Source: an uncultured Collinsella sp.
GTDB lineage: Bacteria; Actinomycetota; Coriobacteriia; Coriobacteriales; Coriobacteriaceae
Direction of reading: 5' to 3'
NCBI GenBank assembly: GCA_934621295.1
Contig: CAKTVB010000002.1
Coordinates: forward strand, 124,001 to 188,000
Length of the DNA stretch: 64,000 nucleotides
In this document: piece by piece, positions 7,950-15,661 of the stretch
Position numbering within the stretch: the stretch's first letter is position 1
Layout: every line of letters begins with the position of its first letter
Made by a program: the position numbers and the translations under genes
Notes under the pieces: generated by a model
The model's input: the letters and a program-made list of their open reading frames with translations, nothing else
What the model was told of the DNA's origin: nothing
Database searches by the model: none

Positions 7950-8801
7950 ATGGAGTTCAAGAAGATTACCGAGCGGGAATTCGCAACGCTGCCTAATTTC
8001 GACGTGGAATACGAGGATTCTGCCTACGCGGGCCAGATGAGTAAGGGCGCGTACGACATTCTTGCCAACGCCTGCGACGACGCCGCGAGCGGCTACTTCG
8101 ATGAGATGCTTCAAGACCTCTACCTCAACCAGGCACTCCTTGCACGTGAGATGAAGGCGGGCGGTGCGTTCGCTCGCATCGTCAAGCGCCTGTACGAGCA
8201 TGGCGTGGCTTGTGGCGACGCTGGCTGTTGCTGCAACTTGGCCAACATCTACCACGATACAAGCAACCAGGGGAGCGCGGAGGATTACGCTTGTGCGGTT
8301 GAGCTCTACGAGCTTGGCTCCGATCGCGGTGACACGCAGAGCATGATCAATCTGGGCTACATCTATTACTACGGCCGTGGGTGCGAAAAGGACTACGCCC
8401 GTGCCTATGAGTGCTATGCTCGCGCGGCGCTTACCGATACCAACCCCGAGGCCTATTGGAAGCTCGGCGATTTATATGCTTCGGGCAGGGGCGTGCGCAA
8501 GAGCGAGCGTATTGCCTGGCAGCTTTACTCAAAGGCCTACGAGCTCGCTGGGAAAAGCCCTCTTGCCGCCCGTGCAGCTCACCATATGGCCGATTACCTT
8601 ATGAGCGGCATTGATGGCGTGGTGAGGCCTGATCCCGAGCGTGCACTCAGTCTCTACGTGCGGGCCGAGGTGGGCTACTACCATCTGATCGATGCTGGAC
8701 TCAGGTATTACCAGCGTCAACTCGATCAGTCTATCGAGGGCCAACGCTTGGCCCGCGAGGCGCTGCAAAGGCGTCATATGGACATTCGTGCCGGGGAGTA
8801 A
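7950..8801 (+). CDS. Sel1-like repeat protein
   Basis: A 283-residue cytoplasmic-looking protein without signal peptide. The middle holds Sel1-like (TPR-type) helical repeats, seen as ANIYHDTSNQGSAEDYACAV, then LGYIYYYGRGCEKDYARAYE and LGDLYASGRGVRKSERIAWQ, with the typical G-x-G-V/C and A-x-x-x-Y spacing. Such repeats bind other proteins and often serve in signalling or assembly; the partner is unknown. The ATG has AGAAGG a few bases before it. It is divergent from the lipoprotein gene, and tRNA-Leu follows after about 100 bases. Confidence 0.8.
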   Translation: MEFKKITEREFATLPNFDVEYEDSAYAGQMSKGAYDILANACDDAASGYFDEMLQDLYLNQALLAREMKAGGAFARIVKRLYEHGVACGDAGCCCNLANIYHDTSNQGSAEDYACAVELYELGSDRGDTQSMINLGYIYYYGRGCEKDYARAYECYARAALTDTNPEAYWKLGDLYASGRGVRKSERIAWQLYSKAYELAGKSPLAARAAHHMADYLMSGIDGVVRPDPERALSLYVRAEVGYYHLIDAGLRYYQRQLDQSIEGQRLAREALQRRHMDIRAGE

Positions 8802-8905
8802 TCGACCCCTACATCGTGTATCCCTCGTGTTGCCTACGTTCACCAAACCTTTGCTCAACAAAGTGGCGTGCTATCTGCTATCATGCTTAGGCTGTGCGTC
8901 TTTAT

Positions 8906-8989
8906 GCGGGCGTGGCGGAATTGGTAGACGCGCCAGATTTAGGTTCTGGTGGGATTCCCGTGAAGGTTCGAGTCCTTTCGCCCGCACCA
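8906..8989 (+). tRNA. tRNA-Leu (anticodon TAG)
   Basis: A class II tRNA with long variable arm. It starts GCGGGCG, ends CGCCCGCACCA, and the anticodon arm CCAGA-TTTAGGT-TCTGG shows TAG. The T-arm has GGTTCGAGTCC. It lies 70 bases before tig. Confidence 0.95.
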
Positions 8990-9059
8990 ATCGCACGAAC
9001 TTTGTTACCAAGGGCTATCGGCACCCGACGTTTGCCGAGCAGGTTTTATAGGAGGAACG

Positions 9060-10349
9060 TTGAACATCACCGCTTCTGACGTGCAAGACGCCAAGCTTAC
9101 CGCTACGGTCACCATCCCGGCCGCCGATGTAGATGCCGCCATCAAGAAGGCCTACAAGGACGCTGCCAACAAGTACCGCTTCCCGGGCTTCCGCGCTGGC
9201 CGCGCTCCGCGTCCTGTCATCGATAACATGCTGGGCAAGGAGGCTACCCTCGCTCAGGCCACCAACGACATCCTCGCTGCCAACGAGCCTGCCGTTCTCA
9301 ACGAGCTGGATATCGTTCCCCTCAAGGAGGGCGATTACAAGGAGCTCGACCTCGTCAAGGATCACGAGGACTACACCTACACCGTGACCTTCTCTCTGCG
9401 TCAGTCCGTCGAGCTCAACTCCTATGAGCCCGTCGAGATCGAGATGCCTCCCGCGGAGGTCACCGAGAGCGAGATCGACGCTCAGATCGAGATGCTCATG
9501 GGCTATCACGCCACCTTCGAGGAGGTTGACCGTCCCGTCCAGAACGACGACTACGTCACCGCTGCCGTCAAGGACATCAAGGGCGCTACCCGCTTTGCTG
9601 GCGAGAACCGTATGTTCGTCGTTGGTTCCGAGAACTTCCCGACCGAGGTCAACGAGGGTCTCGTGGGCATGAAGAAGGACGAGTCCAAGGAGATCTCCTG
9701 GACCCTCATGGGTGAGGACGCTGAGGAGATCACCATCGAGGTCACCATCAACAACGTCAAGGAGCGCAAGCTTCCCGAGCTCACCGATGAATTCGTGAAG
9801 GAGAACTTCGGCTTCGACACCATCGCCGCTATGCGCGAGGGCGTCAAGGAGGAGCTTGAGGGCGACAAGACCTCCAAGCTTCCCGGCCTCAAGGAGAACC
9901 GCGCCGTGGCCGCTCTTTCCGAGCGCCTGGAGCTCGAGAAGGTCGACGAGGACTACGAGCAGTCCGTCTTCTCCGAGCTTGGTCAGACTTTCCTGCAGAA
10001 CCTCTCTTCTCGCGGCATGACTCTCGACGTCTGGCTGCAGGCTTCCGGCCTCACCTCTGAGGCCTTCATCGCCGACCTGCATCGTCAGGCCAACGATGTT
10101 GCCCGTGAGTCCCTGGCTCTCGACGCTCTTGCCCGTCACCTCGAGATCGAGGTCTCCGATGAGGACGTCGACAAGGAGTTTGTCGACGCTGGCATCGAGG
10201 ACGTCGAGGCTTCCAAGGCTCAGTTCGTGGCCGACGGCCGTATGCCCGCCGTGCGCGACTCCATCCGTCGTTCCAAGGCTGTTGACTGGTTGGTCGAGAA
10301 CGCCAAGGTTACCGAGGTTGACGAGTACGCCAAGAAGGACGCCGAGTAA
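9060..10349 (+). CDS. tig: Trigger factor, ribosome-associated chaperone and peptidyl-prolyl isomerase
   Basis: A 429-residue protein that binds nascent chains at the ribosome exit. The ribosome-binding signature appears as FPGFRAGRAPRPVID near residues 41-55. The middle PPIase (FKBP-like) domain and the acidic C-terminal arm follow in the usual order and total length is normal. The start is TTG, four bases after an excellent AGGAGG site. It stands before clpP and clpX, the widespread tig-clpP-clpX arrangement that joins folding with degradation. Confidence 0.95.
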   Translation: MNITASDVQDAKLTATVTIPAADVDAAIKKAYKDAANKYRFPGFRAGRAPRPVIDNMLGKEATLAQATNDILAANEPAVLNELDIVPLKEGDYKELDLVKDHEDYTYTVTFSLRQSVELNSYEPVEIEMPPAEVTESEIDAQIEMLMGYHATFEEVDRPVQNDDYVTAAVKDIKGATRFAGENRMFVVGSENFPTEVNEGLVGMKKDESKEISWTLMGEDAEEITIEVTINNVKERKLPELTDEFVKENFGFDTIAAMREGVKEELEGDKTSKLPGLKENRAVAALSERLELEKVDEDYEQSVFSELGQTFLQNLSSRGMTLDVWLQASGLTSEAFIADLHRQANDVARESLALDALARHLEIEVSDEDVDKEFVDAGIEDVEASKAQFVADGRMPAVRDSIRRSKAVDWLVENAKVTEVDEYAKKDAE

Positions 10350-10374
10350 CCCTCGCTCCTAAAAATAGGCTATG

Positions 10375-10442
10375 ATACCGGCGAGCCGGTATTTCTGTAC
10401 GGTGCTTCGATTCTGCGCTCCGGCGCATCCGGGGCACCGTAC
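10375..10442 (+). promoter_or_regulatory. Two hairpins between tig and clpP
   Basis: ATACCGGC-GA-GCCGGTAT (10375-10392) is an 8-bp hairpin followed by TTTCTG. A second pair, GTACGGTGC (10397-10405) and GCACCGTAC (10434-10442), encloses a GC-rich inner hairpin. The first may be a weak terminator of tig; the second lies in the clpP 5' region and could be a control or processing element. Confidence 0.45.
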
Positions 10443-10474
10443 GTTTCTATCGAGTATGTATGAAAGGAGTTGCC

Positions 10475-11095
10475 ATGCAGCACATTCAGTCTTCGCTCGT
10501 GCCCTACGTTATCGAGCAGACCCCGCGCGGTGAGCGCAGCTACGACATCTATTCGCGCCTGTTGAACGATCGCATCATCTTTTTGGGTGAAGAGATCAAC
10601 TCCGTTTCTGCCAACCTGGTGATCGCTCAGCTGCTTCACCTGGAGAGCCAGGATGCCGAGAAGGACATCTCGATCTACATCAATTCGCCTGGTGGTGAGG
10701 TCACGGCCGGCCTGGCTATCCTCGACACCATGAACTTCATCAAGCCTCAGGTCTCCACCATTTGCGTGGGCATGGCTGCTTCCATGGCTGCTGTCCTGCT
10801 TTCTTGCGGTGCCCCGGGCAAGCGCTTCTGCCTGCCCAATTCGCTCGTGATGATTCACCAACCCAGCGGTGGTGCTCAGGGCCAGCAGACCGAGATTGAG
10901 ATTGCCGCTCAGCAGATTAAGGCCACTCGTGCCAAGCTCAACAAGATTTTGGCCGATACCTCGGGTCAGCCTTTCGAGAAGGTCCAGGCCGATACCGAGC
11001 GCGATCATTACCTCACGGCCGACGAGGCTCTTGAGTACGGTCTGATCGACCGCATCGTTTCTTCCCGCGCCGAGGCCGCGAAGGGAACCAACTAA
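10475..11095 (+). CDS. clpP: ATP-dependent Clp protease proteolytic subunit
   Basis: A 206-residue serine peptidase that forms the double-heptamer chamber of Clp protease. The catalytic triad is visible: Ser103 in GMAASMAAVL, His128 in MIHQPSGG and Asp177 in TERDHY, each shifted by six against E. coli ClpP numbering. The glycine-rich INSPGGEVTAG loop is present. The ATG at 10475 follows AAAGGAG; an in-frame ATG 15 bases earlier overlaps that site and is rejected. clpX follows after two bases, so the two are cotranscribed. Confidence 0.96.
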   Translation: MQHIQSSLVPYVIEQTPRGERSYDIYSRLLNDRIIFLGEEINSVSANLVIAQLLHLESQDAEKDISIYINSPGGEVTAGLAILDTMNFIKPQVSTICVGMAASMAAVLLSCGAPGKRFCLPNSLVMIHQPSGGAQGQQTEIEIAAQQIKATRAKLNKILADTSGQPFEKVQADTERDHYLTADEALEYGLIDRIVSSRAEAAKGTN

Positions 11096-11097
11096 CG

Positions 11098-12489
11098 ATG
11101 GCAAAAAACACGACGTCGGATCAGGACAACTTCGCTCCTATCCATTGCTCGTTTTGCGGCAAGACTCAAGACCAGGTACGCAAGCTCGTTCGCGGGCCCA
11201 GCAACATCTTTATCTGCGATGAGTGCGTAGCTGCTTGCTCCGAGATTCTCGAGGAGTCGCTTGCCCAGGACTTTATGGCCCAGGGCATGCCCGACCTTTC
11301 TGAGCTTGAGCAGGAGTTTGAGCTTGAAGACGAGGGCTTTGAGCCCGCAGTCGCCTCGAGCGTCATCAAGCGCGTGCCCACTCCACACGAGATTTACGAC
11401 GAGCTTTCTGCCTACGTGATGGGCCAGGAGGATGCCAAGCGCGCCATGTCCGTGGCGGTGTACAACCACTACCGTCGCGTGCTTGAGGGCGAGGCTGCAC
11501 CTGCAAGCGCGGCCGATGGCGCTCCTTTGGGCAAGCATGCGGTCGATGCCACGGACGATGTGGATACCGTCGAGCTTGCAAAAAGCAACATCTTGCTGCT
11601 TGGTCCTACCGGTACCGGTAAGACTCTGCTCGCCCAGACGCTCGCGCGCATCCTGGAGGTCCCCTTCGCCATCGCCGACGCCACGGCTCTTACCGAGGCC
11701 GGTTACGTGGGTGAGGACGTGGAGAACATCCTGCTCAAGCTCATCACTGCCGCCGACGGCGACATCGAGCGCGCACAGATCGGCATCATCTACGTGGACG
11801 AAATCGATAAGATCGCCCGCAAGGCCGAGAATCTTTCCATCACGCGCGATGTTTCGGGCGAGGGCGTGCAGCAGGCGCTTCTTAAGATTCTCGAGGGCAC
11901 CGTTGCAAGCGTTCCGCCCACGGGCGGGCGCAAGCATCCCCAGCAGGAGCTTTTGCAGATCGACACCACGAATATCCTGTTCATCTGCGGTGGCGCCTTC
12001 GTGGGCTTGGACAAGATCATCTCCGACCGCGTGGGTAACAAGGGTGTTGGCTTTAATTCCGAGATTGCCGGCCCCTCTTCTACCGATGAGAACACGCTGC
12101 TTCATCAGGTGCTGCCCGAGGACCTCAACGCCTTTGGTATGATTCCCGAGTTCATCGGCCGTACGCCGGTAATCACGCAGACCTGCGCGCTTTCTGAGGA
12201 CGACTTGATCTCGATTCTCACCGAGCCCAAGAACGCCATCGTTAAACAGTACCGTCGTATGTTCCGCCTGGAGGGTTGCGAGCTCGAGTTTGAGCCCGAG
12301 GCCCTGCGCGAGATCGCCAAGCTGGCGCTTGCTCGCAAGACGGGCGCGCGCGGTCTTCGCTCCATCTGCGAGGACCTGCTGCAGCAGACGATGTTCGACC
12401 TCCCCAGCGAGGAGAACGTCGCCAAGGTTGTGGTGACTCCCGCCGCCGTGCGCGGAGAGGAACAGCCGCGCCGCATTATCACGGCGTAA
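11098..12489 (+). CDS. clpX: ATP-dependent Clp protease ATP-binding subunit
   Basis: A 463-residue AAA+ unfoldase that feeds substrates to ClpP. The N-terminal zinc-binding domain is clear (CSFCGKTQDQVRKL then CDECVAAC). Walker A is GPTGTGKT, Walker B IIYVDEIDKIAR, and the pore and sensor region around SVPPTGGRKHPQQ and the C-terminal GARGLRSICEDLL follow. It starts two bases after clpP and is closed by an intrinsic terminator. Confidence 0.96.
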   Translation: MAKNTTSDQDNFAPIHCSFCGKTQDQVRKLVRGPSNIFICDECVAACSEILEESLAQDFMAQGMPDLSELEQEFELEDEGFEPAVASSVIKRVPTPHEIYDELSAYVMGQEDAKRAMSVAVYNHYRRVLEGEAAPASAADGAPLGKHAVDATDDVDTVELAKSNILLLGPTGTGKTLLAQTLARILEVPFAIADATALTEAGYVGEDVENILLKLITAADGDIERAQIGIIYVDEIDKIARKAENLSITRDVSGEGVQQALLKILEGTVASVPPTGGRKHPQQELLQIDTTNILFICGGAFVGLDKIISDRVGNKGVGFNSEIAGPSSTDENTLLHQVLPEDLNAFGMIPEFIGRTPVITQTCALSEDDLISILTEPKNAIVKQYRRMFRLEGCELEFEPEALREIAKLALARKTGARGLRSICEDLLQQTMFDLPSEENVAKVVVTPAAVRGEEQPRRIITA

Positions 12490-12527
12490 GCGCCCACCGG
12501 GCAATCCGCACGCGACTCAAACGCATC

Positions 12528-12567
12528 AACGGGTTCAAGAGGTTTCGTCCTTTTGAACCCGTTTTTT
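12528..12567 (+). terminator. Intrinsic terminator of clpPX
   Basis: AACGGGTTCAA and TTGAACCCGTT pair over 11 bases, followed by TTTT. Confidence 0.9.
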
Positions 12568-12641
12568 GTTGCCGTGCTATAGCGGCGTTCAGCGCCGTTG
12601 ACCTGTGATATCCTCTTACCTCGATTGGATTAACGCTTCAA

Positions 12642-12750
12642 GGAAGAAACCTGGTTTGCTTTTCGTAGATTCCGCACGAACAGAAGCGTCCAGTGGACGC
12701 TTCGTCGTGAGCAGGACCTGACCGAGCGAAAAGAAAACCAGGTTTCTTCC
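12642..12750 (+). ncRNA. Candidate structured leader RNA of valS, shared with leuS
   Basis: Outer arms 12642-12665 and 12727-12750 are inverted copies over 24 bases with one mismatch. They enclose exactly 61 nt, which contain an apical hairpin GAAGCGTCC-AGT-GGACGCTTC flanked by TTCCGCACGAACA on the left and CGTCGTGAGCAGGAC on the right. The interior of the leuS leader (27086-27202) has the same length and flanks, but different outer arms and three compensated pairs in the apical stem. The right arm ends seven bases before the valS ribosome-binding site. There is no T-box sequence (AGGGTGG then ACCGCG) and no T-run, so it is neither a T-box nor a terminator. Function is inference. Confidence 0.75.
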
Positions 12751-12775
12751 CTAGGCAGGGGAGATGCAAAGCTAT

Positions 12776-15475
12776 ATGACTGAAGAAATGCCTAAAGTTT
12801 ATGACCCGTCCGAGAACGAGCCCAAGATTTTGCAGAAGTGGCTCGACGGCGGCTACTACAAGCGTCGTGCCGGCGTGGGCGATTGCACCGTCACCATTCC
12901 GCCACCCAACGTCACCGGTAAGCTCCACATGGGTCACGCAACCGACGACTCCATCCAGGACGCCATCATCCGCATGGCCCGCATGCGCGGCAAGTCCACG
13001 CGTTGGGTGCTCGGTACCGACCACGCGGGCATCGCCACTCAGACCAAGGTCGACAAGAAGCTCAAGAGCGAGGGCATCAGCCGCCTGGAGATCGGACGCG
13101 ATAAGTTTGTCGACGCTTGCTGGGATTGGACTCACGAGTATGGTGGCATTATCGTCGAGCAGATTAAGCGTATGGGCTGCTCCGTCGACTTCGACAACGA
13201 GCGCTTCACCATGGACGCCGATTACGCCGAGGCCGTGCGCCGCGTGTTCTGCGATTGGTACCACAATGGTCTGATCTATCGCGGCAAGCGCATCGTTAAC
13301 TGGTGCCCCAACTGCACCACCGCCATCTCGGACGACGAGGCCGAGTACCATGACGAGCACGGTCACCTTTGGCACCTGCGTTACCCGCTTACCGAACCGG
13401 TGAACGGCCAGGATTACATTGTCGTCGCCACCACGCGCCCCGAGACCATGTTGGGCGATACCGGCGTGGCCGTCTCGCCCAAGGATCCCGAGAAGGCCGC
13501 TTTTGTGGGCAAGACCGTTAAGCTGCCCATTGTCGACCGCGAGATCCCTATCTTCTCCGATTATCACGTGGACGCGAACTTTGGTTCCGGCTTCGTTAAG
13601 GTCACGCCTGCGCACGACCCCAACGACTACGCCATGGGCCAGGCTCACGACCTGCCGCAGATCAACATCTTTGACGAGCACGCGGTTGTCGTCGAGGGCT
13701 ACGGCGAGTTTACGGGCATGAACCGCGATGAGTGCCGCGAGGCCGTTGTCGCATGGTTCGAGGAGCACGGCTTGCTCGATCATGTCGAGGATCTCGACCA
13801 CTCCGTCATGCATTGCTATCGTTGCGACGCCGCTCTTGAGCCCTGGCTTTCCGAGCAGTGGTTCGTCGCTGTCGACAAGCTCAAGGGGCCGGCACTCGAC
13901 GCCGTCAACTCCGGTAAGGTGACGTTCCATCCTGCGCGCTGGACGCAGACCTACACTACTTGGATGGAGAACCTCAAGGACTGGTGCATCTCTCGTCAGC
14001 TGTGGTGGGGTCATCGCATCCCGGTCTTCTACTGCGAGGATTGCGGTTGGGAAGATGCCCTGCTCGAGGATACCGATGTGTGCCCCAAGTGCGGTGGCCA
14101 CCACGTGCACCAGGACGAGAACGTGCTCGATACCTGGTTCTCTTCTCAGCTGTGGACCTTTGCCACCCAGGGTTGGCCGCAAAAGCCCGAGGAGCTTGAG
14201 GGTCATCATCCCACTACGGCGCTCGTCACCGCGCGCGATATCATCGCTCTGTGGGTTGCCCGTATGATCATGAGCTCGCTGTACTTCCTAGACGAGGTGC
14301 CTTTCAAGGACGTTGTCATTTACCCGACGATTCTTGCCAAGGACGGCAGCCGCATGTCCAAGTCCAAGGGCAACGGTGTTGACCCCATGGACCTCATTGG
14401 TATGTACGGTGCCGACGCCATGCGCTTTAACCTGCTTACGCTGTGCACGACCAACCAGGATGTGAAGTTCGACGCGAACATCGATAAGAAGACCAAGGAG
14501 CTTATCGATAGCCCGCGCACCGATCAGGCCAAGAGCTTTGTAACCAAGATCTGGAATGCAAGCCGCTTCCTACTTATGAACATGGAGGGCTATACGCCCG
14601 GCGAGCCCGTGGCCGAGACCGCGGCCGACGCCTGGATGTTCAGCCGTCTGGCCAAGGCCGTGAAGATGGTTACCGAGGGCATCGAGAACTACACCTTTGG
14701 CGACATGGCTCGCGGCGTGCAGACGTTCTTCTGGAACGAGGTCTGCGACTGGTATGTCGAGGTCACCAAGGCGCGTCTTAAGGACGATGCCACCCGTCTG
14801 CAGGCTCAGCGCAACCTCATGTTCGTGCTCGATACGTCTTTGCGTCTGATGCATCCGCTTATGCCGTTTGTGACCGAAGCCATTTGGGACACCATGCCTG
14901 CTTCCGTGCTCGACGAGAAGGACGGTAAGCTGGAGCGCGCCGAGGCTCTGATGATCGCTGCTTGGCCCGAGCCTGCGGACTACGAGAAGTTCGTCGACGA
15001 GGATGCCGAGCGCTCCTTCGAGCTCCTTCGCTCCGTTGTCTCCGCTGCTCGCTCCACGCGTGCTCGTTATCGCTTGAGCCCCAAGGAGCAACTGGTGGCT
15101 GTTGCCCGTATGGGCGCCGAGGACCAGCAGCGCTTCTCGACCATGACCGACCTTGCCGCAAGCCTGGGAAACCTGGAGCTTACGGTTGCGGGCGAGGACG
15201 TGGCCAAGCCGGCTGCTTCTATCGGTGTGGTTGACGGCGGCGTTGAGGTCTTCATCGTGCTCGAGGGCAAGGTAGACCTGGCAGCCGAGCGCGCTCGCAT
15301 GGAGAAGGAGATTGCCGCTGCAACCAAGGAGCTCACCGCTGCCGAGCGCACGCTTGCCAACGAGGGCTTTGTGGCCAAGGCTGCCCCGGAGGTCGTGCAG
15401 AAGAAGCGCGATCGCGCCGCCGAGCTCAAGGAGACCATCGCTGCTCTCCAGTCCCAGCTCGCCGACTTCGAATAG
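12776..15475 (+). CDS. valS: Valyl-tRNA synthetase
   Basis: An 899-residue class Ia synthetase charging tRNA-Val. The HIGH motif reads HMGH in PPPNVTGKLHMGHATDD, the KMSKS motif reads RMSKSKGNGVDP, and the CP1 editing domain lies between them. A zinc-ribbon-like pair of Cys motifs (CEDCG, CPKCGG) sits in the middle. The C-terminus from about residue 830 is a charged coiled coil (AAERARMEKEIAAATKEL), typical of ValS. An ATG at 12764 directly abuts GGGGAG, so the ATG at 12776 is preferred. The structured leader suggests control at translation or mRNA stability. Confidence 0.95.
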   Translation: MTEEMPKVYDPSENEPKILQKWLDGGYYKRRAGVGDCTVTIPPPNVTGKLHMGHATDDSIQDAIIRMARMRGKSTRWVLGTDHAGIATQTKVDKKLKSEGISRLEIGRDKFVDACWDWTHEYGGIIVEQIKRMGCSVDFDNERFTMDADYAEAVRRVFCDWYHNGLIYRGKRIVNWCPNCTTAISDDEAEYHDEHGHLWHLRYPLTEPVNGQDYIVVATTRPETMLGDTGVAVSPKDPEKAAFVGKTVKLPIVDREIPIFSDYHVDANFGSGFVKVTPAHDPNDYAMGQAHDLPQINIFDEHAVVVEGYGEFTGMNRDECREAVVAWFEEHGLLDHVEDLDHSVMHCYRCDAALEPWLSEQWFVAVDKLKGPALDAVNSGKVTFHPARWTQTYTTWMENLKDWCISRQLWWGHRIPVFYCEDCGWEDALLEDTDVCPKCGGHHVHQDENVLDTWFSSQLWTFATQGWPQKPEELEGHHPTTALVTARDIIALWVARMIMSSLYFLDEVPFKDVVIYPTILAKDGSRMSKSKGNGVDPMDLIGMYGADAMRFNLLTLCTTNQDVKFDANIDKKTKELIDSPRTDQAKSFVTKIWNASRFLLMNMEGYTPGEPVAETAADAWMFSRLAKAVKMVTEGIENYTFGDMARGVQTFFWNEVCDWYVEVTKARLKDDATRLQAQRNLMFVLDTSLRLMHPLMPFVTEAIWDTMPASVLDEKDGKLERAEALMIAAWPEPADYEKFVDEDAERSFELLRSVVSAARSTRARYRLSPKEQLVAVARMGAEDQQRFSTMTDLAASLGNLELTVAGEDVAKPAASIGVVDGGVEVFIVLEGKVDLAAERARMEKEIAAATKELTAAERTLANEGFVAKAAPEVVQKKRDRAAELKETIAALQSQLADFE

Positions 15476-15480
15476 CAGAT

Positions 15481-15512
15481 GTGACAAAAAGTCGACAGGT
15501 TTAATTCGTCAC
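15481..15512 (-). repeat. 32-bp palindromic repeat, copy R2
   Basis: Minus-strand reading is GTGACGAATTAAACCTG then TCGAC and TTTTTGTCAC. It begins five bases after the valS stop and faces copy R3 in inverted orientation 42 bases away. Confidence 0.85.
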
Positions 15513-15554
15513 ATATTCATAGCTTGTCCATATGTGTGGGCGCAATGTGAAAAG

Positions 15555-15586
15555 GTGACAGAATAAACCTGTCGTCAGAATGTCAC
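15555..15586 (+). repeat. 32-bp palindromic repeat, copy R3
   Basis: Plus-strand reading starts GTGACAGAATAAACCTGTCG and ends TGTCAC. With R2 it forms an inverted doublet, the arrangement seen in REPIN-type elements. Confidence 0.85.
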
Positions 15587-15602
15587 ATTCTGGGTAATTG
15601 AG

Positions 15603-15631
15603 AGCGCGCTGGCTTGGCTGGCGCGCTTTTT
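15603..15631 (+). terminator. Intrinsic terminator between valS and folC
   Basis: AGCGCGC (15603-15609) and GCGCGCT (15621-15627) pair and are followed by TTTT. Inner TGGC/GCTG bases may extend the stem. It would end valS transcripts, leaving folC to a separate promoter. Confidence 0.7.
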
Positions 15632-15661
15632 GTTCATCGTCAACGAAAGGTCTTGGGCCCT

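Noticed and set aside
11092..12504. Minus-strand 470-codon open frame opposite clpX
   Set aside because: Shadow of clpX, which has zinc finger, Walker A and Walker B intact.
12570..12775. T-box riboswitch before valS or leuS
   Set aside because: The T-box sequence AGGGTGG-N-ACCGCG, a specifier loop and a competing terminator are all missing in both leaders.
12764..12775. valS start at the first ATG (12764)
   Set aside because: GGGGAG directly touches this ATG, leaving no spacing; the ATG at 12776 is more plausible.
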